Below are positions 35,593 through 44,950 of a DNA stretch of 64,000 nucleotides, one piece after another. The position numbers were made by a program, and so were the translations under genes. Position 1 is the stretch's first letter, and the number at the start of each line of letters is the position of its first letter. The DNA comes from Winogradskyella pelagia. Its GTDB lineage: Bacteria > Bacteroidota > Bacteroidia > Flavobacteriales > Flavobacteriaceae. The notes below the pieces were generated by a model. That model was not told where the DNA came from. It ran no database searches and saw only the letters and a program-made list of their open reading frames with translations. Location: assembly GCF_017581965.1 (NCBI RefSeq), contig NZ_JAGEVF010000011.1, positions 1 to 64,000 on the forward strand. The letters are read 5' to 3'.

Positions 35593-37322
35593 AAATCAAA
35601 TTGATAGGTAGCTCCTGCCAAAACTTGAATGCCCTGAACAGAGAAATTTAAATACCTCTGATAATCCTGATTTAGCAAATTATTACCTTTTGCAAAAACA
35701 GTAAATTGATCATTTACCCTATAACCCAAGTGCGTATTAAGATCTAAATAACTATCTAAAGTAACAATACGTGCTGATGATGGGCCTAATGTCCCAATCA
35801 ATTGCTCTCTGTCTTTTCGCTCTCCAACAAAAAAGGCACTTGCCCCTGCGTACCATTGGTCTGTAATTTGAACATCTGCAAAAATTGATGCGGTAACATC
35901 AGGTAAGTTCCAAGGCTCAGCTTGGTTCTCCATTGAATAATTAAAATATGCCCCTTTTATTCCTAAGGTTACATTTCTGTTAACATCGAAGTTAAGTTCT
36001 CCCTCAATAGATAAGGTAGTTACATCATCATAAACCACACCAAATGAATTACCAAATTGATAATCTCTTGTAGCAAAAGTTTGTGCATCATTTAATCTAA
36101 ATAAGACCCTATTCTCTTCCGCGAAATAATTACCCTTGACATTATAACTCACACTGCTAGAGAGTTTACCTTTTAAACCAATAAAACCATTATACCTTTG
36201 GTCCGTAGGCGCAATTAACAATGTGGGTGACACAAAAGGATTTTCATTAGCTAATTGGTTATATGAATTTTGGATTAAACCTCCCTTAATACCACCATAA
36301 GCGATAAGGATATCACTTACTACTCTATAAGTAGCTTCAATATCAGGGTATATAAAGAATTTGTTTTCACTAAATTCAGTATCGTTTAAAAAAACCAAAC
36401 CTACACCCAAATCAACCGTTAGATTATCTTGCTTTAATTGATAGCTTGGTGATAGGCCTACGGTAATATTGCCATAGTTTATCTCGGTATTAGAAGCAAA
36501 GTCATTATCAAAATTTCCACTAATATAATCGATATAAACATCTGTTTTTATCATCTCGCCGCTAATGGGAATATCTAAGCCTGTCTTAGCGATAAAACGG
36601 TTTTCTCCGGAGTCTTGGTCGTCAGAAAATCGCCTAAAGCGTACACTTCCTTTTTTTACAATACCATCATCAAATCCAATTACTCCTCCAATATTGAAAC
36701 CACTAAAAGCATGACCTGGATCTATAAGATTGGCTTCTGCCTGACCAAAGAAATTCTCTGGCAATCCATACCAGTTGTACGACTGGAGGCTGAACCCTGT
36801 ATCAACTTTCCAAGAAAAATCTCTCATCTTTTGAGAATAATAGGCATTGATATTGGTTTTTGTAAAATCGTCATCCAATAATAAGCCATTAATACCACCC
36901 TGCGAAGAGTGATGACTTAAATAACCACCAACATTTGTGGTATTATTGAGCTCATGGTTAAGATAAACCTCACCCAAAATTGTAGTGTAAGACCCAAAAC
37001 CTAATGACGCATAATTATCATATAGCTTTATAGATTTTGCTTTTTCTACATTAGCAGCTTTGCCTTTAGCAGGCGTGAAGGTTGAGGCCACGGGAATAGA
37101 AAAGATATTGTACTTAACAACCTTTTTCTTAATTGCATTGGAATCACTCAAGCGAGGCACATCCTTAATTTTAAAAGCATCTGAAATTGTTGGCTTATAT
37201 GGCTTTACCACATTTACAACCTGATTATCAATAGTATCCTTTTTCCGATCTTGTGCATTTATTTTACCAATAAAAGCGACTAAAAAAAATACTATTACAT
37301 ACTTAGATTTCATTTTACCCAT
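35589..37322 (-). CDS. Outer-membrane beta-barrel protein, TonB-receptor-like without plug
   Basis: This 577-residue protein has a signal peptide (VIVFFLVAFIGKINAQ; start either 37322 or the Met at 37313). An N-terminal region follows with VVNVVKPYKPTISDAFKIKD. A long stretch of alternating strands ends in the TonB-receptor-like NNLLNQDYQRYLNFSVQGIQ and a terminal aromatic (FDF). No plug domain is visible, so it is probably an outer-membrane barrel scaffold or porin rather than an active siderophore receptor (inference). It lies 35 bases after the large TPR gene on the same strand, a pairing common in Bacteroidota. Confidence 0.82.
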   Translation of the reverse strand: MGKMKSKYVIVFFLVAFIGKINAQDRKKDTIDNQVVNVVKPYKPTISDAFKIKDVPRLSDSNAIKKKVVKYNIFSIPVASTFTPAKGKAANVEKAKSIKLYDNYASLGFGSYTTILGEVYLNHELNNTTNVGGYLSHHSSQGGINGLLLDDDFTKTNINAYYSQKMRDFSWKVDTGFSLQSYNWYGLPENFFGQAEANLIDPGHAFSGFNIGGVIGFDDGIVKKGSVRFRRFSDDQDSGENRFIAKTGLDIPISGEMIKTDVYIDYISGNFDNDFASNTEINYGNITVGLSPSYQLKQDNLTVDLGVGLVFLNDTEFSENKFFIYPDIEATYRVVSDILIAYGGIKGGLIQNSYNQLANENPFVSPTLLIAPTDQRYNGFIGLKGKLSSSVSYNVKGNYFAEENRVLFRLNDAQTFATRDYQFGNSFGVVYDDVTTLSIEGELNFDVNRNVTLGIKGAYFNYSMENQAEPWNLPDVTASIFADVQITDQWYAGASAFFVGERKDREQLIGTLGPSSARIVTLDSYLDLNTHLGYRVNDQFTVFAKGNNLLNQDYQRYLNFSVQGIQVLAGATYQFDF

Positions 37323-37357
37323 TTTGATTTTTTGATTGATACAAACCGATAAAACCT

Positions 37358-40300
37358 TTAATTATCTTCGGTTTCAATTGATGAATTTGTTTTGGCCTGT
37401 TCTGCTTTAATTCTGTCCAGTTCTTGACTAGCTTCTTCTACTACATCTTCAAACTCAGGGAAATTAGAAACCACGCTTTCTAAAATATAGGTAGCCTGAA
37501 AAGCATCCTTTAGCTCATAAAAATTCTTAGCCATTATCACTAGACCTTTAGAGCTATAGTATTTATAGCCGCTATAGTCTTTTGCCAATTTCTGTATAGT
37601 AACATTTGAAGCCTCAAACTTCCCTTCTTTATGCTTAAAATACGCGTTATAATAAAGTGCCTCAGCAGCAATTTTGCCAATTGCTATCTTTTCAAGATTA
37701 GCGTAAGCAGCTTTGGCTTTAGAGTAATTGCCAGTTTTAATGGCCGACCTAGCTATAACTAACTGCGCATCACTTTTTACCTTTTTATCTAATTTGTCGT
37801 TACCTAAAACCTTATCTGCATAAGCCTCAGCTTTAGAATAATCTTGCATTTGATAATAGGCGTTCATAAGGTTGGATTGTGCATAAAGTTCATTTTGCGG
37901 ATAGCTCGCCTCGCTCTCTAGGCGCTCAAGTAATGGCACAGCTTCTGTCCAGTTATTTGAAGTCAAATAAATTTCACACAATCTAACTAGTGCCTGTTCT
38001 GAAAATTCGCTTTTAGAAGCTTCAACAACATAGATGTAATGTGGCTGTGCATTTTCCAACAAATCCTTTTTGAAATATAATTGTGCTAGATAGAAGTGTG
38101 ATTTTAACACATGAATACCGTTTGGAAATTGATTTAAATACTTATTGAATTGCCTAATACTTTTGTCCGTATCACCATCTAAGAAAGGTTTTTCAGCAGC
38201 TGAGTACATCGTATTATCTAATTCTACATCTGAAACCTCAACATAATCCAAACTACTCACCCAATTGGCGTAATCATCTACCCTACCAAGATCAATATAA
38301 ATTAACCTGGCAGTAGCAACAGCCTGGACAGCCTCACCCGAACCCGGAAAATCACCGGCGACCTTTTTAAATTTTACAAGCGCTTTTTCATTTTCATTTG
38401 AATTGTAATATACCAAGCCTTGGCGCAATAAAGCTTTAGAAGCAAATGCACCGCTTCTGTACTCGGAATTTAAGCGATTATACATCATCATAGCTTTATC
38501 CAATTCATTACTTTTTACGTAAGAGTTAGCCAATTCGTACATAGCATCATCTCTGAGACCCGATTTTGGATAGGCCTCTATGAAGTTATTTAATTCAACA
38601 ACCTTTGTTTTGCGATTCCCTAAATAACCGTAGCTCATCGCTTTTTGGAACGCAGCATAATCTATTTCAATTTCATTAATTTGAATGGCCCTGTCATAAT
38701 TAGCAATAGCCTCGCTGTATTGACTTCTTACAAAATAACCATCGGCAAGTCGCAAATAAGCGTCATTGCGCCTTAATCTATCAGATGTATTTTTAGCTAT
38801 AAACCGCTTAAAATATTCTGAAGCAGATTCGTAATTTTTTAGTTTGAAGTAGGTATACCCTAAGTTGTAATCTAAATTCTCCCTTTCTGGTAAAGCAGGC
38901 GTATCTTTCATACTTACGAATTGCTTGAACCCTATCAATGCATCATTAAAATTTGAGAGGTTATATTCAACCTCAGCTTTCCAAAATGTAGCTTTAGCAG
39001 TGAAAATAGGATCTAGAGGCTCTTTTAATGAATTATTAAACAACTCTAAAGCGTCATTGTAATTTGATTCATCATAAAGTTCTACACCTCTTAAGAAAGC
39101 TACTCTTTGATAGGCTAACTTATTATCGTAGCTCTTTTTTCTCTTTAACAAGACAAGTGCTTCCTGATAATTTTTAGATGTGATATAGGAATCTATGAGT
39201 AGAGTCTCTATCTCTTCTTTGTAGCTGGTCTCTGGGTAAGTATCTAAATATTCAGACAATACCTCGGGTACCGCTTGATAAGGATTTCCAATGTCATAGC
39301 TGATTTTAGCATAATTGAGCCAAGCGTCTTCTTGGATTTTTAAATCAAAATCCATTTGTGAGGCATTTCTAAAAGCGTTGAGCGCTTCCTGTTTTTTACC
39401 TAGGTTTATATAACTTTCCCCTAGGTGATGATAAGCATTTTGAGCGACTGCATTACTACCATCAACTATTTTGTTAAACTCCGAAATGGCGCTTTCAAAA
39501 TCATTTTGTTTATAATAAGCGTAACCCAGTTGATAATAGTCTGTGTTATTCCATTTACCTACTTTACCTTTATAATTCTTTAAATAGGGAATGGCATCTT
39601 CATAATTGTTAAGATTAAAGTAACTTTCTCCAATGATCTTAGATAATTCAGAGGCTTCTCTTTCATTACTTTTTGGGAGTTGCTCCAAAGCCAATTCTAT
39701 TGCCTTTTCAAATTTTCCGAGTTTAAAATTTAAATCCGCCTGATAATACGATAACTTTTCCTTGTACTTTTCATCATTGCCAACCTCATCAAAATACTGA
39801 TTTGCCGTGTCGTAATCATCACCTTCATAGGCCATGTAGCCCAAATAGTATTTGGCTTGTGACCCATAAGCCTCTGTATCCTTAACCCGGTTAAGATATT
39901 TAGCAGCTTGTTGCTCACTGCCAGTGGCATAAAGACTATAACCAAAATTAAAATAAAAGTTATTTTTTTCGGAACGTGCTATACTTAGTTCATCTACCTT
40001 GTCGTACCATTTACGTGCATAAGCATATTTAGAATTTTCAAAATAATAGTCTGCAATATCCATAAAAGCCGAATTGCGCTTAGTACTTGTTGGATAGTCC
40101 TCGACAAATCCTTCGACTAAATCATCAGCATTATTTTGATTTAGCCTCACAGCACAATTAGCGATATAATACGAACAATCAGATTCTACGACACTGTCTT
40201 CTGAATTATACTTTATACTCTCAAACAATGATTGCGCGGCTTTAAACTGATTGTTATTGTACAGTGTTAATGCCTTTTGAAAATCTCTAAGTTCACTGGT

Positions 40301-40381
40301 GTATATTTCACTCTCTTGCGCGGAAATTGCGCATGAAATTGCAATAACAACATAGAGAATCTGTTTTTTAATGGATTGCAT
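37358..40381 (-). CDS. Large tetratricopeptide repeat protein, periplasmic
   Basis: This protein of about 1007 residues is made almost entirely of TPR-like helix pairs, with repeated signatures such as DYYQLGYAYYKQNDFESAI and NLDYNLGYTYFKLKNYESAS. I place the start at ATG 40381, which gives a clean signal peptide (KKQILYVVIAISCAISAQ). The upstream TTG at 40420 would bury it. It is probably periplasmic or outer-membrane-associated, acting as a binding scaffold. It precedes the barrel protein gene in the same transcript and is divergent from ftsE. A joint role of barrel and TPR protein in envelope assembly is inference. Confidence 0.9.
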   Translation of the reverse strand: MQSIKKQILYVVIAISCAISAQESEIYTSELRDFQKALTLYNNNQFKAAQSLFESIKYNSEDSVVESDCSYYIANCAVRLNQNNADDLVEGFVEDYPTSTKRNSAFMDIADYYFENSKYAYARKWYDKVDELSIARSEKNNFYFNFGYSLYATGSEQQAAKYLNRVKDTEAYGSQAKYYLGYMAYEGDDYDTANQYFDEVGNDEKYKEKLSYYQADLNFKLGKFEKAIELALEQLPKSNEREASELSKIIGESYFNLNNYEDAIPYLKNYKGKVGKWNNTDYYQLGYAYYKQNDFESAISEFNKIVDGSNAVAQNAYHHLGESYINLGKKQEALNAFRNASQMDFDLKIQEDAWLNYAKISYDIGNPYQAVPEVLSEYLDTYPETSYKEEIETLLIDSYITSKNYQEALVLLKRKKSYDNKLAYQRVAFLRGVELYDESNYNDALELFNNSLKEPLDPIFTAKATFWKAEVEYNLSNFNDALIGFKQFVSMKDTPALPERENLDYNLGYTYFKLKNYESASEYFKRFIAKNTSDRLRRNDAYLRLADGYFVRSQYSEAIANYDRAIQINEIEIDYAAFQKAMSYGYLGNRKTKVVELNNFIEAYPKSGLRDDAMYELANSYVKSNELDKAMMMYNRLNSEYRSGAFASKALLRQGLVYYNSNENEKALVKFKKVAGDFPGSGEAVQAVATARLIYIDLGRVDDYANWVSSLDYVEVSDVELDNTMYSAAEKPFLDGDTDKSIRQFNKYLNQFPNGIHVLKSHFYLAQLYFKKDLLENAQPHYIYVVEASKSEFSEQALVRLCEIYLTSNNWTEAVPLLERLESEASYPQNELYAQSNLMNAYYQMQDYSKAEAYADKVLGNDKLDKKVKSDAQLVIARSAIKTGNYSKAKAAYANLEKIAIGKIAAEALYYNAYFKHKEGKFEASNVTIQKLAKDYSGYKYYSSKGLVIMAKNFYELKDAFQATYILESVVSNFPEFEDVVEEASQELDRIKAEQAKTNSSIETEDN

Positions 40382-40598
40382 TAGTCTTGTTTTTTGATTG
40401 AAATTAAGTGAACACCCCAAATATATAGTAATACCAATTCTATAACGGAAGATTAGAATTGAAATTATAAACGTATTTATTAAATTTCTTAAAAGATGTA
40501 ACTCCTCTAGAGCACTAATGCAAATAGAATAAACCTAATCACCAGACAATAATCTAATACTTAAAGGTTTTTTTTAATACTTTAAGTAATTTCCAATA

Positions 40599-40630
40599 TT
40601 TGGGAATTGTTTTTTTAAACAATACTTTTA
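40599..40630 (+). promoter_or_regulatory. Candidate promoter of ftsE
   Basis: TTTG (40599-40602) lies 20 bases before TACTTTTA (40623-40630), one mismatch from TAnnTTTG. The ftsE ATG is at 40658. The rest of the 276-base divergent region shows no other feature. Confidence 0.5.
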
Positions 40631-40657
40631 CTCAAATCTAAAATAGATATATAAACT

Positions 40658-41344
40658 ATGTCCGAAACGGTTTTACAGTTAAAAAATGTAACGATTTACC
40701 AAGGTGGAAACATGGTACTTTCAGAGGTTAATTTTGAATTACAAAAAGGAGACTTCGTATATCTTATAGGTAAAACTGGAAGTGGAAAAAGTAGTTTTAT
40801 GAAAACGCTCTATGGCGACCTAGAACTCACAGAAGGGGAAGGTTCTGTGGTTGGTTTTAATTTAAGGACCATAAAAGAAAAGGATATTCCGTTTTTAAGA
40901 CGAAAACTAGGTATCGTCTTTCAGGACTTTAAGCTTTTACCTGATAGAACTATTAACGGTAATTTAGAGTTTGTGCTTAAAGCTACAGGATGGAAGGAAA
41001 AAGATAAGATTAAAGATCGTATAGAACAGGTTTTAGATAAAGTAGGCATGAAAACCAAAGGCTTTAAATTCCCACACGAGCTCTCTGGTGGAGAACAGCA
41101 GCGCATTGCAATAGCAAGAGCTTTGCTCAATGACCCTGAACTCATCCTCGCAGACGAGCCTACAGGTAATCTAGATCCTCAAACTAGTATTGAAGTTATG
41201 GAAGTTCTACAAGACATAAATAAAAACGGAAATACGATACTGATGGCGACGCATGATTATGCTTTACTTTTAAAATACCCAAGCAAAACCCTAAAGTGTG
41301 ACGAGAATAAAGTATTTGAGGTTGTTCAACGTAAGACCTCATAA
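40658..41344 (+). CDS. ftsE: FtsE-like ABC transporter ATPase
   Basis: This is a 228-residue ATPase subunit of the FtsE/LolD group. The Walker A motif is GKTGSGKSS (38-46), the signature [16 protein letters not shown], Walker [13 protein letters not shown], and the H-loop ATHDY. The best fit is FtsE, which works with FtsX to control cell-wall hydrolases during division. No ftsX is adjacent; in Bacteroidota the two are often apart. An alternative is an orphan LolD-type ATPase that could serve the LolC/E-like permease at 28565-29797. The glycosyltransferase gene starts 38 bases after it, so read-through is likely. Confidence 0.85.
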   Translation: MSETVLQLKNVTIYQGGNMVLSEVNFELQKGDFVYLIGKTGSGKSSFMKTLYGDLELTEGEGSVVGFNLRTIKEKDIPFLRRKLGIVFQDFKLLPDRTINGNLEFVLKATGWKEKDKIKDRIEQVLDKVGMKTKGFKFPHELSGGEQQRIAIARALLNDPELILADEPTGNLDPQTSIEVMEVLQDINKNGNTILMATHDYALLLKYPSKTLKCDENKVFEVVQRKTS

Positions 41345-41382
41345 CACTATTGTAAAGCTCTGCAAACTCTCAATATGTCATT

Positions 41383-42273
41383 ATGCTTTCTATTTTAATA
41401 CCTGTTTATAATTATCCTATTGCAACTCTTTTAGAAGGCTTAAGTCAGAGCATAGAGCAGATTAACTTTAATGTTGAAATATTGTGCCTAGAAGATGGGT
41501 CAACTCAATTTGTAGACAATAATAAGAGCATTTGCTCAGGAATAAAGCATGCCTCGCACATAATATCCCAGAAAAATAAAGGTAGAATTACGTCTAGAAA
41601 ACATTTAGCAGCACAAGCCAAATACAGCTGGTTATTATTTCTCGACGCGGATGTAGAACTCAAAGACAATCAATTCTTAAACAACTATTCAAGCTATTTT
41701 AAATCGGATTTTGAGGCCATTTATGGCGGATGCACTTATGATGTTGAGAAACCAATTGATAGTAAATTACTGCGCTGGAAATATGGCAAGACCTATGAGG
41801 ATATAGAGGCATCATTGCGAAATAAATCTCCATATAAATACATAGTTTCAGCAAACTTTTTAATTAAAAAGACATTACTTAAAGATTTATTCTCAAGCAT
41901 TGAAGACGAAGGTTATGGCTATGATATTCTTTTAGGTGCTTTGATGAAATCTAATAACACGAGAGTCCTTCACATCAATAATCCAGTTATTCATAAAGGC
42001 TTAGATGACAATAAAGAATTCTTCAACAAGGTTAGAAAAGCTGTAGTGACTTCCTACATGTTACATAGAGATGCCAGACTACAAATCTCTAGCAGCAGTC
42101 TAGTCAAAACCTTCAATTTTCTAAAAAAACTAGGATTAGTAAGATTGGTCAGTCTTATTTTTAAATTCACTAAAAGCAAGTTAACCCAGAATTTGTTAGG
42201 CATTAATCCAAATATTAAACTCCTTCAGTTTTATAAATTAGGCTACCTTTGTACTATAAGCTTAAAAGAGTAA
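41383..42273 (+). CDS. Family 2 glycosyltransferase
   Basis: This is a cytoplasmic GT-A fold glycosyltransferase of 296 residues. It starts MLSILIPVYNYP, the typical GT2 strand. The nucleotide-sugar region has ILCLEDGS, and the metal-binding DxD-type motif is LFLDADVEL near residue 90. The C-terminal third is basic and could lie on the membrane. The product should be one sugar linkage of the surface polysaccharide encoded downstream; donor and acceptor are unknown. It ends directly against the next glycosyltransferase gene (stop TAA, then ATG). Confidence 0.9.
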   Translation: MLSILIPVYNYPIATLLEGLSQSIEQINFNVEILCLEDGSTQFVDNNKSICSGIKHASHIISQKNKGRITSRKHLAAQAKYSWLLFLDADVELKDNQFLNNYSSYFKSDFEAIYGGCTYDVEKPIDSKLLRWKYGKTYEDIEASLRNKSPYKYIVSANFLIKKTLLKDLFSSIEDEGYGYDILLGALMKSNNTRVLHINNPVIHKGLDDNKEFFNKVRKAVVTSYMLHRDARLQISSSSLVKTFNFLKKLGLVRLVSLIFKFTKSKLTQNLLGINPNIKLLQFYKLGYLCTISLKE

Positions 42274-43215
42274 ATGACACCATATTTTTCGGTAGTTACA
42301 ACAGTTTATAATAAAGCCCATTTTGTTAAGTCTACTATAGAAAGTATACTAGAGCAATCATTTTCTGATTTTGAACTTTTAATAGTTGATGATGGTAGCT
42401 CGGACAATAGTTTGGAGATATTAAATTCTATCGCAGACGATAGGATTACAGTTTATTCTACTAAAAACCAAGGGGTCTCTAAAGCAAGAAATTACGGCAT
42501 CAGTAAAGCAAAAGGTAAATACATCGCACTTTGCGATGGAGACGATATTTGGTTAGACAATCATTTATCTGAACTAGATTCTCTTACTAAAGCCTTCCCA
42601 AATTGTGGTATATATTCCACAGCTTATGAGAAGCATTATTTTGAAACTTATATTAAAGCGCCAACTTTTAGTCATGTTGACCATCCGTTCTTTGGAATTG
42701 TTGAAGATTATTTTAAAACAAGTTTAGCTGATAGCATCTTATGGACCTCAGTGGTGGCCATTCCAAAAACGGTAACAGACAAAGGCTATATTTTTGATGA
42801 TGAACTAGGATGGGGAGAAGACAATGATTTATGGATAAGACTTGCTTGTAATTTCAAAGTGGCCTTTTCTTCTAAACCAACAGCGCATAAGAAAATCTAC
42901 GCAGAGGAAAATCATTTGTCTCTTACCAAAAATATACCAAACTTGTTAAAAATGTTAGCCAAACACAAGGTCGCAGAACAGGAGAATCCCTCGTTAAAAG
43001 CCTATTTAGATGTTAATAGATTTATGATTGCGATGGAGGCAAAACTTAGAGGTGATTATTCTAATTACAAAAAGGCGAAAAATGAAATTGACTTAAAACA
43101 CCTAAACAAAAAACTTAGGCTTTTACTAATATTACCTTCAAGTATGTTACAACTGCTTAAGAGGCTTAAATTCTTCCTTTTAAGAAATCAGATTTATTCG
43201 TCTCCTTTTAATTGA
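42274..43215 (+). CDS. Family 2 glycosyltransferase
   Basis: This 313-residue GT2 enzyme starts at ATG 42274, immediately after the stop of its neighbour. Motifs are PYFSVVTTVYNKAHFVKSTI, LLIVDDGSSDNSLEIL, the acceptor-site GVSKARNYGISKAKGKYIA and the DxD-like LCDGDDIWL. A conserved GWGEDNDLWIRLA lies near residue 185. It probably adds one sugar to the lipid-linked repeat. Its last 22 bases overlap the convergent fdtA-like gene, so the two 3' ends share sequence. Confidence 0.93.
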   Translation: MTPYFSVVTTVYNKAHFVKSTIESILEQSFSDFELLIVDDGSSDNSLEILNSIADDRITVYSTKNQGVSKARNYGISKAKGKYIALCDGDDIWLDNHLSELDSLTKAFPNCGIYSTAYEKHYFETYIKAPTFSHVDHPFFGIVEDYFKTSLADSILWTSVVAIPKTVTDKGYIFDDELGWGEDNDLWIRLACNFKVAFSSKPTAHKKIYAEENHLSLTKNIPNLLKMLAKHKVAEQENPSLKAYLDVNRFMIAMEAKLRGDYSNYKKAKNEIDLKHLNKKLRLLLILPSSMLQLLKRLKFFLLRNQIYSSPFN

Positions 43216-43601
43216 CAAAACGTATCGTAATCCCTAATATATTCAGATTCGTCAAATTCCGTTGAAGCTAAGACCAAGCATACAGCTCCTGAAGAAAAGT
43301 TATCTATCTCTCTCCAAATATGAGTAGGTATATACAACCCTTGAGTAGGTTTATTAAGTATAATACGTTTTTTAGATTTTCCATTGTCCACTATGACCTC
43401 AAAGCTCCCACTTAAAGCCAAGATAAGCGACTCTTGTTTTTTGTGTGCATGTCCTCCTCTATAGCTATCACTAGGTACATCAAAGAGATAATAAACACGT
43501 TTAATATGAAATGGAATAGCTTCCTTTTCAACAACAGCCAACGAACCACGTTCATCATGTACTTTTGGTATATCTATTAGTTTTATTCTATTAAGATTCA
43601 T
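43194..43601 (-). CDS. fdtA: dTDP-4-keto-6-deoxyglucose 3,4-ketoisomerase (FdtA/QdtA family)
   Basis: This 135-residue cupin converts dTDP-4-keto-6-deoxy-D-glucose to the 3-keto isomer, the step before amination at C3. Family signs are DERGSLAVVEKEAIPFHIKR, the RGGHAHKKQ motif with the catalytic pair H51/H53, and YIPTHIWREIDNFSSGAVCL. FdtA and QdtA give the galacto and gluco isomers; I cannot tell which applies. Its partner aminotransferase is 6 kb away at 49526-50623. The rmlA and rmlB genes that supply the substrate are not in the window. Confidence 0.87.
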   Translation of the reverse strand: MNLNRIKLIDIPKVHDERGSLAVVEKEAIPFHIKRVYYLFDVPSDSYRGGHAHKKQESLILALSGSFEVIVDNGKSKKRIILNKPTQGLYIPTHIWREIDNFSSGAVCLVLASTEFDESEYIRDYDTFCQLKGDE

Positions 43602-43611
43602 AACATAAAGA

Positions 43612-44703
43612 CTAAGTTATAAGCTTGTTCCACTGTTGTGCTATCTTCTCCATTGAAAAACGCTCTACACTTTCTGCAGCATTGGCCTTACAATGTAAGT
43701 ATAAATCTTTATCCTCTAACATTAGATTCATGGCGTTGGCAAAAGCTTCAGCATTATGATTTTCTACAAGTAAACCATTTTTCTTATGGATTATAATTTC
43801 ATTAGGCCCAGTTTCACAATCTACTGAAACAACTGGCGTACCCATTGATAAAGATTCAACAATAACCATTGGAAAACCTTCATACCTACTTGTTAAAACA
43901 ACAAAAATAGCATCGGATACAATTTGAAAAGGATTGGTATTATAAGACAAAAATTGTACATGAGAATTTAATCCTAAGGCTTTTACTTTGTGTTTTAGTT
44001 TAGTTTTATCTTCACCCTCTCCGAGAATTTTGAGCTTTATTTTAGCTTGTATTAGATTAGATTTTGAATAGGCCTCTAATAAAAGTGAGATATTTTTAAT
44101 ATCATCAATTAGGCGACCATAAAACAAAATATAACTCTCAAATTCTCGCTTATCCCTATTTTCATTTTGAACATAGGTTACATCCATAGCGTTGTAAATG
44201 GTCGTAACATTTTTTACCTTATAGATATCTTCAATTTTTTTTGCTATTGAGTTTGATACTGCCACAATACGATGTGCATTGCCATATAATAATTTCCCTA
44301 GTCGCTTAGAAGTATTGAGATAGGCCTTTAAATTAGAACTATGAACCACGTAAATAGTCTGCCGAGCTTTGTACAAGAATTTTGAGATTATAAACTCTTT
44401 TAAGCTCCCAATACGTGTTCTAGTGTCTATGATATAGTCAAAATTATGTTGCGCTAAATATCTTTTTAAAACGCCATATCGACTTATCCTAGATCCTATT
44501 GTATTTTTTTTGGGTTTAAGTGCCCCTAGATTTAATAACTGGCCCGAATAAGGAAACTCAATATTGTCCATAACGCTAACCACATGCACCTCATGGCCTA
44601 AATTATATAAAATCTTGGATAATAACCCTGAAGCTCTTTCTGCACCTCCACCTCCAAGTGAGGATACCACAATACATATTTTTTTAATTCTAGGTTTAAT
44701 CAT
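43612..44703 (-). CDS. Family 4 glycosyltransferase
   Basis: This is a GT-B fold retaining glycosyltransferase of 363 residues. The N-terminal glycine loop reads IVVSSLGGGGAERASGLLSK (about residues 11-30). The C-terminal donor site has FYGRLID followed by the E-x7-E region in EGFPMVIVESLSMGTPVV and CETGPNEII. It resembles enzymes that transfer GalNAc or Glc in capsule and O-antigen loci; the sugar cannot be named. It is ten bases downstream of nothing but follows its own divergent region at 44704-44950 and precedes fdtA by ten bases on the same strand. Confidence 0.92.
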   Translation of the reverse strand: MIKPRIKKICIVVSSLGGGGAERASGLLSKILYNLGHEVHVVSVMDNIEFPYSGQLLNLGALKPKKNTIGSRISRYGVLKRYLAQHNFDYIIDTRTRIGSLKEFIISKFLYKARQTIYVVHSSNLKAYLNTSKRLGKLLYGNAHRIVAVSNSIAKKIEDIYKVKNVTTIYNAMDVTYVQNENRDKREFESYILFYGRLIDDIKNISLLLEAYSKSNLIQAKIKLKILGEGEDKTKLKHKVKALGLNSHVQFLSYNTNPFQIVSDAIFVVLTSRYEGFPMVIVESLSMGTPVVSVDCETGPNEIIIHKKNGLLVENHNAEAFANAMNLMLEDKDLYLHCKANAAESVERFSMEKIAQQWNKLIT

Positions 44704-44834
44704 TAAAATGGAGGCGTTCTTGCAGAAAAAACTAATTTTTTTCTAAACATATTAAATTTTATAAAACTCAAGCCAACAAAAATTTAGTTCGCTTTTTTTC
44801 AATTTAATTTAAATTCTGAATGAAAAAATTCATA

Positions 44835-44842
44835 TACTTTTG
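44835..44842 (+). promoter_or_regulatory. Candidate -7 box of the glycosyltransferase gene at 44951
   Basis: TACTTTTG fits TAnnTTTG in the 247-base divergent region. It would give a leader of about 100 bases, which holds a 15-codon frame (44864-44911). Confidence 0.45.
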
Positions 44843-44950
44843 AAAACAAATGTAACGATATAAATGAAACATCCGCTTATGAGTGTTGGCGTTTTAAAAC
44901 CATCGGAATAGGACTTTATAAATATCCTCTTCAACATTATAATCTATCCT

